DNA of 64,000 bases from Desulfobulbaceae bacterium (GCA_012744275.1 JAAYIE010000060.1:45026-109025); one strand, 5' to 3'. Shown: positions 44,906 through 54,057, counted from the stretch's first letter. Program-made: numbers and translations. The notes: generated from the letters alone by a model not told the origin.

Positions 44906-45352
44906 CTAATAACGCAGGATAGTATCCACCTGGCGGTCGATATCCGTAATGGCTGCAGTAAGGGCCTCAGGATTTTTTTTGGAAGCATCTTTGAGCGCCT
45001 GGCCCCATTTTTTCAACATATCAGTATTGATTTTGCGGGTTTTATTGTGTTTTGCCCATTCCCGGCCGATTTTATCGCCAAGTTGCAACAGGTTCTCCTG
45101 CTGCTTCGTATGATGCTCTGTCGGGAGGCGAGCCAGGATATCCTTGGAAATATCCACCCAGCCATCGGCGAGCAGGTTACCTTCCTGGAAAGTTTTATAC
45201 CATTTTTTCTCTTCTTCTGTGATGTTGCCGGGAATTTGATAGGTTACGCTAATGGCGGGCGCTTCTGCTGCCGGTACCAGACTGGCTGTATGGAATAATC
45301 CGGCCAGGGTAAGGGAGGCCGCGACGATGCAGGTGGAGAAAGTGTATCTCAT
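44906..45352 (-). CDS. Secreted protein of unknown function
   Basis: 148 residues. A signal peptide (about 30 residues, ending VPAAEA) is followed by a soluble, highly charged helical domain (KKWYKTFQEGNLLADGWVDISKDIL, here residues 50-75 in two parts). No cysteines in the mature part. I do not recognise the family. It lies alone between xseA and cobT and could be a periplasmic protein. Confidence 0.55.
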   Translation of the reverse strand: MRYTFSTCIVAASLTLAGLFHTASLVPAAEAPAISVTYQIPGNITEEEKKWYKTFQEGNLLADGWVDISKDILARLPTEHHTKQQENLLQLGDKIGREWAKHNKTRKINTDMLKKWGQALKDASKKNPEALTAAITDIDRQVDTILRY

Positions 45353-45409
45353 GGTTGTACTCCTGAGCTATGATTCAGGTTGTAATATTTAAAACGTGCA
45401 GGACTGGTG

Positions 45410-46561
45410 TCAAGTGGAGGGCGTGGCCTTTTCCGGTACCGAATCTGGCATGGTATTAGAGCAAGACGCTTCGCCTGGCATCTGGTCTGCGGTGCTGACG
45501 CCCGCCTCCGTAAAAGTGGCCACTTCCGTCAGTACTGCCACGGCTGCTTCCACAATGTTCATGGCCAAGGCGGCTCCGGTGCCCTCGCCCAGGCGCATGT
45601 TGAGCTGCAAAAGCGGTTTTCGCTGCAAGCGTTCAAGCACGACGGCATGGCCGGGTTCCACGCTGGCATGGCCGCAGATGATGTAGTCGCGTACAAAGGG
45701 TTCCAGGGTGTAGGCGATAAGCGCACCTGCGGTTGATATGAAGCCATCCACTAAAACCGGTTTTTTGTTTGCGGCTGCCCCTAGTATAAGGCCGGCAATC
45801 GCACCTATTTCAAAACCGCCCACCTTGGCAAGCACATCGAGCGCATCACTGGCATCTGGCTGATTGCGTGCAACTGCCTGTTCAATTACCCGAATTTTGT
45901 GCCTGAGTTGTTCGTCGCCAATGCCTGCTCCCCGGCCGGTTAACTCTGCCACTGGTCTACCGGTGATGACCGCACTGATGGCGGTACTTGGGCTGGTATT
46001 GGCGATGCCCATTTCACCGGTGGCAAAAATATCGACCTCTGCAGCCAGAGCATTGGCCAATTCAATGCCGGCCTCTACCGCCATAACCGCATGGGTGCGG
46101 CTCATAGCAGGACCGTGCAGCATGTTGGCGGTGCCTCGGCCGATTTTCTTGGCAAGCACAGAGCCGTTTTGTACCAGATCCTGGAAGTCATCTTTAGCAC
46201 CGACATCGACCACGCAAACCTCCGCGCCTGCCTGGCGTGCTAGGGCATTGATCCCTGCACCTCCCCGCACGATGTTGTACACCATCTGGGTGGTGACCTC
46301 CGCCGGGTAGAGGGTTACGTTTTCATCGGCAATGCCATGGTCACCAACCATGAGTACCACTTTTTTTCTGGCAACCGGCGGCTGGAGGGAACGGGTGATG
46401 CCGGCCAAATCCACCGCCAGATCCATCAAATCGCCCAGGGCCCAGTACGGCATAGTTAGTCTACCCAAATGCTCCCGCGCCCTCTCACGCCATTCATTGT
46501 CCTGCGGATAGATTTTACGGAAGGTACTGTCCAGAAAGCTGGATGTGTTAAGCGTGGGCAT
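45410..46561 (-). CDS. cobT: Nicotinate-nucleotide-dimethylbenzimidazole phosphoribosyltransferase
   Basis: 383 residues from MPTLNTSSF with AGGAG upstream. Family motifs: VVLMVGDHGIADENVTLYP, TTQMVYNIVRGGAGINALARQ, GEMGIANTS, TGRGAGIGDEQL and, near the C-terminus, RLGEGTGAALAM with the catalytic Glu. It makes alpha-ribazole phosphate, the lower ligand of cobamides. The C-terminal 25 residues are an extra Ser/Pro tail. IcmF (30-33 kb) is a B12 user in the same window; no other cob genes are nearby. Confidence 0.93.
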   Translation of the reverse strand: MPTLNTSSFLDSTFRKIYPQDNEWRERAREHLGRLTMPYWALGDLMDLAVDLAGITRSLQPPVARKKVVLMVGDHGIADENVTLYPAEVTTQMVYNIVRGGAGINALARQAGAEVCVVDVGAKDDFQDLVQNGSVLAKKIGRGTANMLHGPAMSRTHAVMAVEAGIELANALAAEVDIFATGEMGIANTSPSTAISAVITGRPVAELTGRGAGIGDEQLRHKIRVIEQAVARNQPDASDALDVLAKVGGFEIGAIAGLILGAAANKKPVLVDGFISTAGALIAYTLEPFVRDYIICGHASVEPGHAVVLERLQRKPLLQLNMRLGEGTGAALAMNIVEAAVAVLTEVATFTEAGVSTADQMPGEASCSNTMPDSVPEKATPST

Positions 46562-46603
46562 GGGTACTCCTGTAATCATGGTAATATATACTTGTGACTG
46601 AGA

Positions 46604-47152
46604 TCAGAAGAAGGGCCTGTCCGGTTGTACAGGGAGCAGTCCTTTAGAGCGGAGAATATCCCGGATTTGTAAGGCAATAACACTGCTTTCCCTGCCCTCT
46701 GTCTTGAGAATATAGTGGGCATTTTTGCGGTAGAGCGGGAGGCGGTCGTAATATCGTTTTCTGGCCTGATCCGGATCCTGGAAAAGCGGGCGTTTGGCGA
46801 TTTGGCGATTACCCGGTTGGGCGAGCAGGCGTTTGTAAATGGCGTCAAAATCGGCGTCCAAGAAGAAAACATGGCCAAGGTCAAGGATGTTTTCCACCAT
46901 AAAAAAACCGCCACCGGTGGAAACAATGGTGTGGTCCACAGAAGACTCGATCCAGTTGGCCACCTGCTGCTCCAGTGCCCTGAAGGCCGGTTCACCGTGG
47001 GCGGCAAAAAAAGCGCTGATAGAGGAATGGGTAATGGATTCTATGAGGTCGTCGGTGTCCAGGGCAAAGAGTCCGGTGCTGGCAGCCAGCGCTCGGGCGG
47101 TGCGACTTTTGCCCACCCCCATAAATCCGGTGATAATGATGTTGTTTTTCAT
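46604..47152 (-). CDS. aroK: Shikimate kinase family protein
   Basis: 182 residues from MKNNIIITGFMGVGKSRTA, with the P-loop GFMGVGKS, LDTDDLIE with the shikimate Asp, and STGGGFFM near residue 80, followed by the LID-type Arg region (RPLFQDPDQARKRYYDR). It phosphorylates shikimate at O3. The start is uncertain: no strong ribosome site precedes the ATG at 47152, and an in-frame start lies 24 bases upstream. It is 43 bases upstream of cobT, probably cotranscribed. Confidence 0.87.
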   Translation of the reverse strand: MKNNIIITGFMGVGKSRTARALAASTGLFALDTDDLIESITHSSISAFFAAHGEPAFRALEQQVANWIESSVDHTIVSTGGGFFMVENILDLGHVFFLDADFDAIYKRLLAQPGNRQIAKRPLFQDPDQARKRYYDRLPLYRKNAHYILKTEGRESSVIALQIRDILRSKGLLPVQPDRPFF

Positions 47153-47365
47153 GCCCGCAGGGTTGATATGCAGCAATATGTATTGGTGTGTTGTCAGTAA
47201 ACACCGTTGGCATGCCTGCCCTTAAGGTTCAGCAAAGCGCACAAATGATAAGCGAAACACGCCTTATACCATATTAGCTGTTTTCTGTCCCAGAAAAGCA
47301 CTAACAACCGGTGCAGTAAACTCCATGCCTGTCCATTGGAAAAGGAGTAAGCGTTATGAAAGGGC

Positions 47366-47501
47366 TTGTCTGGGTATGTACTCTTGACTATGCTTTTTGG
47401 GCGTCCGATACGGGGAAGCCATCTGCTGCTTCTGCCGGGTGGGGGTTCACCAAGCAAGAACGGGGCAGGTTTGAGCTTTCCTCTTCGTTGGCCGCGCCTA
47501 A
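47366..47501 (+). ncRNA. Possible structured RNA or 5' leader upstream of the DUF2231 gene
   Basis: A promoter-like TTGTCT-17-TATGCT (47366-47394) is followed by a long rod-shaped fold. TTGGGCG (47397-47403) pairs with CGCCTAA (47495-47501), CCGA with TTGG, and GGGAAGC with GCTTTCC, with an inner CTGCC/GGCAG and an apical GTTC/GAAC. No known riboswitch motif matches (cobalamin, TPP, SAM, FMN and fluoride considered). It could be a leader of the DUF2231 gene or a small RNA. Confidence 0.3.
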
Positions 47502-47540
47502 TATCACCTGATACAATCTGCACATGAAGGAGGAGAAACC

Positions 47541-47966
47541 ATGGTTGACGGGCTCTATGCGTTCTTGCAAGGTATCGGTTTTCACCATCCGCTCCACCCG
47601 GCCATGACACACCTGCCCGTGGGTCTGGTGCTGGCCTGCTTCATTTTTTCCATACTATCCTTTGCGTTCTCACGGCCAGATCTGCTCCGCACTGCTTACC
47701 ATTGTTGTCTACTGGCCGCAGCGGGGCTTGTGCTCGCCGCTGCTACGGGCCTGCTTGACTGGTTGCATCGTTATGGAGGCAATCTGGAGTCCCTGATCAT
47801 CATCAAGATGGTGCTTGCGCCGCTTCTTTTATCTACCTTGCTGGTGGCAGCCTGGCAGGCAGGTAGCGGGGCGAGGGCCGGTCGGATGGTACTCTTGTAC
47901 GGACTTGCCAGCCTCTTTGCCACGGGTTTAGGCTTTGCCGGCGGTGAACTGGTTTACGGCGGGTAG
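47541..47966 (+). CDS. DUF2231-family membrane protein
   Basis: 141 residues with AAGGAGGAG upstream. Four transmembrane helices. The N-terminal HHPLHPAMTHLPVGL (several membrane-facing His) and the C-terminal GLGFAGGELVYGG are the DUF2231 hallmarks. Members are often near cytochromes or redox genes; function is unproven. It is followed 44 bases later by a CDF transporter. Confidence 0.82.
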   Translation: MVDGLYAFLQGIGFHHPLHPAMTHLPVGLVLACFIFSILSFAFSRPDLLRTAYHCCLLAAAGLVLAAATGLLDWLHRYGGNLESLIIIKMVLAPLLLSTLLVAAWQAGSGARAGRMVLLYGLASLFATGLGFAGGELVYGG

Positions 47967-48009
47967 GCATACGCAAATTCAGTACTGATACAGGCGTTAA
48001 GCTGCATTT

Positions 48010-48942
48010 ATGCCACTGAAAAAACATTCCCTCACCCGTTATGCCTGGCTGTCCCTGGCAACGGCTTTGCTCACCATCGCCTTGAAAACAGGGGCATATA
48101 TGCTCACTGGTTCAGTCGGAATGCTTTCCGATGCGGTGGAATCTTTGGTCAATTTAGCCGGGGCGGTACTAGCCCTGATTATATTGAGCATTGCAGCGCA
48201 GCCCGCCGATGAAAAACACCCCTATGGGCACAGCAAAGCCGAATATTTTTCCAGCGCTTTTGAAGGGGTGTTGATCATCTTTGCCGCCTTCGCCATTGTT
48301 ATTACGGCAAGCATACGGCTGTTTCAGCCTCACCCGCTTGAGCAGATGGGGGTGGGACTCCTGGTTTCTCTTTTGGCTTCCTTATTTAATCTGGGTACGG
48401 CCCGTATTCTCTTGCGTGCGGGCAAGCAGTATGAGTCCATTACCCTGGAGGCGGATGGGCAGCACCTGATGACTGATGTCTGGACTTCGGCGGGGGTCTT
48501 GGGCGGGCTCGCCTGTGCCTGGCTGACCGGCTGGATTTGGCTGGATGCTGTTATAGCCCTGCTGGTGGGTCTGAATATCTTCCGCACCGGCGGCGACATT
48601 CTGCGGCGTTCCGTAGACGGTCTCATGGATACGGTGCTGCCCGCCGAGGAGATGCAGACCATTGAACAGATCATGAATACATATCGAGAGCAGGGTATCA
48701 TGTTCCACGCCCTGCGTGCCCGACGCGCTGCTTCAGAACGCTTTGTATCCGTACATATGCTCGTTCCCGGCGACTGGACGGTGCACCGGGCGCATTGTCT
48801 GGCTGAAGAATTTGAAAATGCGGTGCGCGCTCAGTTGAAAAGCACCTCCATCATCACCCATTTGGAATCTTTGGAAGACAGCAGGTCGTTCCATCATGGT
48901 ACAGACGATGGAGTAAGGCAGGGGGAAAGGAGGCTGCTCTAG
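48010..48942 (+). CDS. Cation diffusion facilitator family metal exporter
   Basis: 310 residues with six transmembrane helices. The metal site is formed by SDAVESLVN in helix 2 and H-x3-D (HLMTDVWTS) in helix 5. The HPYGHSKAEYFSS loop and cytoplasmic C-terminal domain (VSVHMLVPGDWTVHRAH) are typical. It exchanges Zn2+, Fe2+ or related ions for protons. This is a third metal system in the window besides cadA and znu. Confidence 0.92.
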   Translation: MPLKKHSLTRYAWLSLATALLTIALKTGAYMLTGSVGMLSDAVESLVNLAGAVLALIILSIAAQPADEKHPYGHSKAEYFSSAFEGVLIIFAAFAIVITASIRLFQPHPLEQMGVGLLVSLLASLFNLGTARILLRAGKQYESITLEADGQHLMTDVWTSAGVLGGLACAWLTGWIWLDAVIALLVGLNIFRTGGDILRRSVDGLMDTVLPAEEMQTIEQIMNTYREQGIMFHALRARRAASERFVSVHMLVPGDWTVHRAHCLAEEFENAVRAQLKSTSIITHLESLEDSRSFHHGTDDGVRQGERRLL

Positions 48943-48991
48943 CCAGAAACTGTGCCGTCCACGTGCCACAGCACAGGCGGTGTTGCCCGGC

Positions 48992-49564
48992 TTATGGTGC
49001 AGGCATGGCCGCAAAAACGTATTCGCCAAGGATAGCGCCCATAGCTACGGCAATATCCTTATCTTTATTTTGCATTTCATTGATTGGTGCTGACAGGGCG
49101 GTAGAGGACAGCTGTTTTTGCTGTAGCACCTTTTCCGTGGTGGCATCAACCAGTTGCACATCAAGATTGAGGTAGGTGTTTCCAGCTGTTGCGCCGCCCC
49201 TTGGTCCACTGCTTTTTGTGGCCAGTCGCATGTCTGTGATCTTGCTACGCACGAGCAGGGCCGTTGAACCGGGTTGGTCCGGTTTGGTGTGATGGACCAG
49301 TTCAAAGGCCTTTTTGGCTTTGAGGGTGTTGATTGCACTGCTTTGACAGGAGCGCGCCGCCAACGGATATGCCTTGGCCATGTCAACAGAAATGGCCACG
49401 GGCTCTACCACGATAATCGGGTACCGTTGAGCAAGGAGCTGAGCTTGGCGTGCATTTGTCCCCTGTGTCACCGCAGCTCTTCTCTCTTCCTGCCTGAGAG
49501 TACACGCAGGCAGAACCAGCAACAGCGCCAGCAACAGCGCTGCGCCTGATCGTATGTACAGCAT
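48992..49564 (-). CDS. Lipoprotein, DUF4410-like
   Basis: 190 residues from MLYIRSGAALLLALLLVLPAC; GGAGG lies upstream, and the longer frame lacks a signal peptide. The lipobox is LPAC. The mature part contains VVEPVAISVDMAKAYP, then a region pairing LVRSKITDMRLATK with VQLVDATTEKVLQQKQL, as in DUF4410 proteins. Probably an outer-membrane-anchored protein; role unknown. Confidence 0.7.
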   Translation of the reverse strand: MLYIRSGAALLLALLLVLPACTLRQEERRAAVTQGTNARQAQLLAQRYPIIVVEPVAISVDMAKAYPLAARSCQSSAINTLKAKKAFELVHHTKPDQPGSTALLVRSKITDMRLATKSSGPRGGATAGNTYLNLDVQLVDATTEKVLQQKQLSSTALSAPINEMQNKDKDIAVAMGAILGEYVFAAMPAP

Positions 49565-49962
49565 TGTTTCCTCCGCACAGGGTTTGCATGTTGTCATGCA
49601 AACCGGGTCTCCCTCCCTCCTGGCAGATAATTCCAAGTATTATATAAAAACTGGGCACAAGGGTAAACAGAAAGAGGGAAAAAACAGCATTTTGTCTGTT
49701 TGCCGGCGTCTGTCCTCTCCTCCTTCCTGAAAGCAGCGGCGAATCTTTAGGGTTTGCTGTATCAGATCGCCCCTGTCCGAAAGCGATTGCCATTTAGCCG
49801 AGATTTTTTTGTTAAGGCAGTATAACACGTTGTTTTTTCATGGTTTATTTCAATATTTTTTCTTTGCTTTTTGTCTAGAAGTTCCTATATTTGCGCTGCT
49901 TAAACTACAGTTTTAGCAACTGCTGTTTTGCTTTTCCCCAAACCTCTATCAGGTGCAACAAC
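49565..49962. other. Divergent control region with a 10-bp perfect hairpin
   Basis: GGTTTGCATG and CATGCAAACC (49581-49604) form a perfect stem with loop TTGT just upstream of the lipoprotein start (minus). A consensus -10 TATAAT on the minus strand lies at 49639-49644, so the hairpin would be in the lipoprotein mRNA leader. The right half is AT-rich and should hold the kamA promoter. Confidence 0.5.
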
Positions 49963-51288
49963 ATGCTGATAACCACCCAGGCAGTCGATGAACTGGCCTT
50001 TACCTCGGCTCTGCCCCCCGAGGAAGAAGATGAACCTCCAAGTACAGCGCAACTTACTCCTGTTTTAGCCCCGCTGAGGGTGTCCATGCCAGCGCCCACT
50101 CCAAGTGGTGCGCCGATTTTTTTTCCTGTTCCATCCAATCACTTAACTCATTTAAAGAAGACGGTTCCTTCGCGGAGCTGCAGATTTCGCAAACGCTTTT
50201 TTCCCGACGCCTCCGTCAAGCTCTGGAATAACTGGCATTGGCAGGTGGCCCAGCGCGTTCGCACCCCGGAAAAATTGCGCAGCATACTGCACCTGTCTGC
50301 ACAGGAGGAAGCAGCCTTAACCGATGCCACCTCTGCGCTGCCGCTGGCCATCACCCCCTACTACCTGAGCCTGCTTGACCCGGACAACCCGAATCAGCCC
50401 CTGCGTCGTACAGTTGTGCCCACAGTGCTGGAAAGCCAGCGCAGCAAGGGTGAGGCGGATGATCCTCTGGATGAGGCCCGGCAAAGTCCGATTCCCGGTC
50501 TGGTGCATCGCTATCCTGATCGGGTTTTACTGCTGCTCACCTCGTTTTGTTCAACCTACTGCCGCTATTGCACCCGTTCACGGGTGGTGGGGCACAATAG
50601 TATCCATCCCGGCAGGCAGCGGCTGGAGGCAGCTTTTGCCTATATTGCAGCCCATCCCGAAATTCGTGATGTGCTTCTTTCCGGCGGTGACCCACTCTTG
50701 CTCAGCGATGAACAGCTGAACTGGGTACTTAGCCGTCTGCGTCGGGTTCCCCATGTGGAGATTATCCGTATTGGCAGCAAGGTGCCGGCGGTCTTGCCAC
50801 AACGGATAACTTCTGCCCTGGTACGGATGCTGCACAAGCACCATCCGCTCATGCTCAGCCTGCACTTTGCCCACCCTGATGAATGCACGCCTGAAACCAG
50901 CAAGGCCTGTGCCCGCCTGGCTGATGCCGGTATCCCGCTCGGTTCGCAAACTGTGCTTCTTGCTGGGGTTAATGACGACGCCTCCACCATGGCAAAACTG
51001 ATGCATGGTCTGTTGAAAATGCGGGTGCGTCCCTACTATCTGTACCAGTGTGATCCCATCAGTGGTTCAGTCCATTTTCGTACGCCGGTGGATAAAGGCT
51101 TAGACATCCTCCGTGCCCTGCGTGGTCATACCAGTGGCTATGCAGTACCCACCTATGTAATTGACGCCCCTGGCGGTGGCGGCAAGATCCCACTTATGCC
51201 CGAGTCGGTGTTGGGGCGCGATACAGATGGACTGGCCCTTCGTAACTACGAAGGCGGTCTGTATCACTATCCTGATTTTTGCCGCTGA
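49963..51288 (+). CDS. kamA: Lysine 2,3-aminomutase
   Basis: 441 residues from the ATG at 49963 (AGGTG upstream). Radical SAM motif CSTYCRYCTRSR; PLP Lys in GGGGKIP; HFAHPDECTPE. Lysine-recognition Asp residues are in YQCDPISG and VIDAPGGGG, as in clostridial LAM rather than glutamate aminomutase. An extra Pro/Ser-rich N-terminal segment of about 60 residues precedes the catalytic part. It converts L-lysine to L-beta-lysine. It heads a four-gene set with two ATP-grasp ligases and an acetyltransferase. Confidence 0.9.
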   Translation: MLITTQAVDELAFTSALPPEEEDEPPSTAQLTPVLAPLRVSMPAPTPSGAPIFFPVPSNHLTHLKKTVPSRSCRFRKRFFPDASVKLWNNWHWQVAQRVRTPEKLRSILHLSAQEEAALTDATSALPLAITPYYLSLLDPDNPNQPLRRTVVPTVLESQRSKGEADDPLDEARQSPIPGLVHRYPDRVLLLLTSFCSTYCRYCTRSRVVGHNSIHPGRQRLEAAFAYIAAHPEIRDVLLSGGDPLLLSDEQLNWVLSRLRRVPHVEIIRIGSKVPAVLPQRITSALVRMLHKHHPLMLSLHFAHPDECTPETSKACARLADAGIPLGSQTVLLAGVNDDASTMAKLMHGLLKMRVRPYYLYQCDPISGSVHFRTPVDKGLDILRALRGHTSGYAVPTYVIDAPGGGGKIPLMPESVLGRDTDGLALRNYEGGLYHYPDFCR

Positions 51289-51366
51289 AACCATATGCTC
51301 TCCCTTGCCCAGGGCGGGTCAGCCCTGGGTTCCCCTTGTGATCCACCACCACTGGCAAGATTCATC

Positions 51367-52356
51367 ATGTCTTTCAATATAGGGCTGTGTTTTGATTTGC
51401 GTTCCACCTATCTCGCCGAGGGATACAGCGAGGAGGAATGCGCCGAGTTTGATCAGGAAGAAACCATAGTCGCGCTGGAAACAGCTTTACAGCGCCTGGG
51501 GCATCGCACCGAGCGCATTGGCCATGCCCGGCACCTGGCAGCAGCACTGGTTGCGGGCAGGCGCTGGCATCTGGTTTTCAATATAGCCGAGGGCCTGCAC
51601 GGGCCAGGTCGGGAAGCCCAGGTGCCAACTCTGCTGGATCTCTACCGTATTCCGTACACTTTTTCCGATCCGCTGGTCATGTGCCTGACCCTGCACAAAG
51701 GCATGTGCAAGGCTGTGTTGCGGGATGCTGGGGTGCCAACGGCAGCGTCATTGGTCGTGCAGAAGGGAGATTCCCCGCCGCAACCTGCCTTTCCCGGGCC
51801 GTACTTTGTCAAACCCGTGGCCGAGGGTACTGGCAAGGGCGTCAGCGCAGAGTCGATTGTGGCTGGCATTGAGAGCTTGCCCCGGGTATGCGGGCATTTA
51901 ATCGCCCAATTCCAGCAACCGGTACTGATAGAACCATTTTTACCGGGCCGGGAGTTTACCACCGGCATTATTGGCACCGGAGCAGAGGCAGAGGTATTGG
52001 GTACCATGGAGGTGCTGTTGAATGTGCAGGCAGAGCAGGGGGTATATTCTTACAATAATAAGGAAAACTGGCAAAGCCGGGTGCAGTATCGTTTAATCCG
52101 ACCAGAAGAAGATGCCGTGGTGGCCGAGGCCGAAGCTGTGGCTTTTGCTGCCTGGCGGGTTTTGGGCTGCCGCGATGGTGGCCGGGTGGATTTGCGGTGC
52201 AGTGCTGCAGGTCAGCCGCTCTTTATGGAGGTGAACCCCCTGGCTGGTCTGCATCCAAGCCATTCTGATTTGCCCATTCTTTGCGGCTTGGCTGGTATCT
52301 CCTATCAGGACCTCATCAGCCGCATTGTTGCTTCTGCCCTGACCAGGAGCGTTTAG
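51367..52356 (+). CDS. ATP-grasp ligase (D-Ala-D-Ala ligase-like), first copy
   Basis: 329 residues from MSFNIGLCFDLRSTY; the ribosome site is modest. The N-terminal domain contains FNIAEGLHGPGREAQVP and IPYTFSDPL, as in Ddl-related ligases. The ATP-grasp core has YFVKPVAEGTGKGVSAES, LIEPFLPGREFTTGIIG and, at the end, FMEVNPLAGLHPSHSD with Mg-binding Glu/Asn. The absence of a mur/ftsZ neighbourhood and the KamA partner make peptidoglycan unlikely; an amide or peptide bond with beta-lysine is a reasonable inference. Confidence 0.82.
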   Translation: MSFNIGLCFDLRSTYLAEGYSEEECAEFDQEETIVALETALQRLGHRTERIGHARHLAAALVAGRRWHLVFNIAEGLHGPGREAQVPTLLDLYRIPYTFSDPLVMCLTLHKGMCKAVLRDAGVPTAASLVVQKGDSPPQPAFPGPYFVKPVAEGTGKGVSAESIVAGIESLPRVCGHLIAQFQQPVLIEPFLPGREFTTGIIGTGAEAEVLGTMEVLLNVQAEQGVYSYNNKENWQSRVQYRLIRPEEDAVVAEAEAVAFAAWRVLGCRDGGRVDLRCSAAGQPLFMEVNPLAGLHPSHSDLPILCGLAGISYQDLISRIVASALTRSV

Positions 52357-52395
52357 GCTCTCTCGCTTAAACCAGAAGACAGGCCGAGGATAGCC

Positions 52396-53433
52396 ATGCA
52401 AATTGTTCTTGTGCACGACAGCGTGGGTGCTGTTGATGCGGCAGATGCCCAGGATGTACTGGTGCAGGCTGAAGCGGTTACCCAGGCCTTGCATCTGCTG
52501 GGGCACAATTGCAGCAGTTTTGCCTGCACCCTCAATCTGGAAGCCACCTTGGCCACACTGCAGGAGCGCCGGGCCGAACTGGTGTTCAACCTGGTTGAAT
52601 CCCTGGCCGGTCAGGGGCGTCTCATCCACCTGCTCCCCTCCTGCCTGGAGGCTTGGGGTATTCCCTATACCGGCAGCTCTGCTACGGCTCTCTTTCTGAG
52701 CTCCAACAAGATTTTGACCAAACAGCGCCTGCAACAGGCTGGCGTGGCGACTCCTCCCTGGATTGGCCTGCATGAAGAGGGGGCTGCAGCTGCGCTGGCT
52801 CATCTGGAACTTGGCGGTGCATGGATTATCAAATCAGTGTGGGAACATGCTTCCATTGGTATGGCTGGCGACAGCGTACTTAAGCCTCACAGCATAGACG
52901 GCATGGCCGCCTTGCAGGCCCTTTTGCAAAAACGTTCCCGCATGGTGGCCGGGCCCTTTTTTGCCGAGGCCTTTATTGACGGTCGCGAGTTTAATCTGGG
53001 TTTGCTTGCACATGCCGATGCCGAAGCCGGGGTGGAGGTGTTGCCTGCGGCAGAAATTATTTTTGATCAATTTCCCGAAGGGATGCCAAAAATTGTAGAC
53101 TATGCGGCCAAATGGGATACGGATTCCTTTGCCTATCAGCATACCTGCCGCCATTTTCCAGGCAATGCAGATAGTGCCCTCATTACCCGGATGGAAACAA
53201 TTGCGCGCCAATGCTGGCAGACCTTGCGCCTGCAGGGCTATGCCCGGGTGGATTTTCGGGTGGATGCGGCCGGAGCACCCTGGGTGCTGGAGGTGAACAG
53301 TAACCCCTGTCTGGCTCCGGATGCTGGTTTCGCCGCAGCCCTGGCCCAGGCAGGCATTCCCTTTCATCGGGCTGTGGCCCGCATTGTTCAGGCTGCCCGT
53401 GTCGAGGGTGCCTGCACCGGGAGACTGTGCTGA
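52396..53433 (+). CDS. ATP-grasp ligase (D-Ala-D-Ala ligase-like), second copy
   Basis: 345 residues, GAGGA upstream. FNLVESLAGQGRLIH, IPYTGSSATALFLSSNKILTK (read in two parts), WIIKSVWEHASIGM (ATP-binding Lys) and WVLEVNSNPCLAPD (Mg ligands) are seen. It is only loosely similar to the first copy by eye, so the pair may act on different amines or in consecutive steps. It overlaps the GNAT gene by one base. Confidence 0.8.
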   Translation: MQIVLVHDSVGAVDAADAQDVLVQAEAVTQALHLLGHNCSSFACTLNLEATLATLQERRAELVFNLVESLAGQGRLIHLLPSCLEAWGIPYTGSSATALFLSSNKILTKQRLQQAGVATPPWIGLHEEGAAAALAHLELGGAWIIKSVWEHASIGMAGDSVLKPHSIDGMAALQALLQKRSRMVAGPFFAEAFIDGREFNLGLLAHADAEAGVEVLPAAEIIFDQFPEGMPKIVDYAAKWDTDSFAYQHTCRHFPGNADSALITRMETIARQCWQTLRLQGYARVDFRVDAAGAPWVLEVNSNPCLAPDAGFAAALAQAGIPFHRAVARIVQAARVEGACTGRLC

Positions 53434-53933
53434 TGCTTTTTCGTGAAGACATACTGGATACCGATCCCGACCAGATAGAAACACTGGTGCGGGCTACCGG
53501 TTTTTTTAACAGTGAAGAAATCGCCATTGCCCGGGAGCTGGCGGAAGAGCGGTTGGAGCAGGGTGTTGCCAGCGGCTATTTTTTTATCTGTGCCGAACAG
53601 GATGAAGGGGCGCCACAACTCGCCTTGGCGGGTTATGCCTGCTATGGCCCCATTCCTGGCACGAAGAGCAGCTTTGATCTGTACTGGCTTGCAGTGCATC
53701 CTGGCGAACAGGGCAGGGGGTTGGGACGCCGGCTGCTACACCTAGTAGAAGTGGCAGTACAAGGCATGGGCGGTACCCGTATCTACATCGATACTTCAAG
53801 CCGTGATCAGTATGCACCCACCCGCACCTTTTATCGGCACTGCGGTTACCAACAGACAGCCCTTCTGCCTGATTTTTATGCACCACGTGATGGTAAGATA
53901 ATTTTTTGTAAAAAAATACCTTTTTGTGCATAA
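53433..53933 (+). CDS. GNAT-family acetyltransferase
   Basis: 166 residues from the ATG at 53433, overlapping the stop of the previous gene. The acetyl-CoA motif is HPGEQGRGLGRRLLH, with WLAV before it and the C-terminal APTRTFYRHCGYQQTALL strand-helix. Its position at the end of the kamA set recalls ablB (YodP), which acetylates beta-lysine to the osmolyte N-epsilon-acetyl-beta-lysine, although the two ligases are not part of that pathway. Confidence 0.82.
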   Translation: MLFREDILDTDPDQIETLVRATGFFNSEEIAIARELAEERLEQGVASGYFFICAEQDEGAPQLALAGYACYGPIPGTKSSFDLYWLAVHPGEQGRGLGRRLLHLVEVAVQGMGGTRIYIDTSSRDQYAPTRTFYRHCGYQQTALLPDFYAPRDGKIIFCKKIPFCA

Positions 53934-54057
53934 TTCCAATAGCAGAGCAAAGACGCTATCAGGGCAGCAAGGGCAATGCCATGCGGGCGAACATCGAGCT
54001 ACATCCTGCAGGTATGTCCAGAAACCGGCACAGCTAGAGCTTGATGTGAATTGGAAT
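53933..54057 (-). repeat. Dispersed intergenic element, copy F
   Basis: 125 bp bounded by perfect 8-bp ends ATTCCAAT and ATTGGAAT. On the minus strand, CGGTTTCTGGACATACC, TTCGCCCGCATGGCATTGCC and TGATAGCGTCTTTG align with copy A (CGGCTTTGACAAATG, TACGCCTGCGTCGCATTTGCC, TGATAACATCTTTG). It begins at the GNAT stop codon. Confidence 0.6.

Noticed and set aside
47397-47501. Integron attC-like site
   Set aside because: The outer pair TTGGGCG/CGCCTAA loosely resembles attC core sites, but there is no integrase, no cassette array and the core GTTRRRY is incomplete.
47200-47540. Cobalamin riboswitch upstream of aroK/cobT
   Set aside because: Searched on both strands for the conserved B12-box and core; none of the expected motifs is present.
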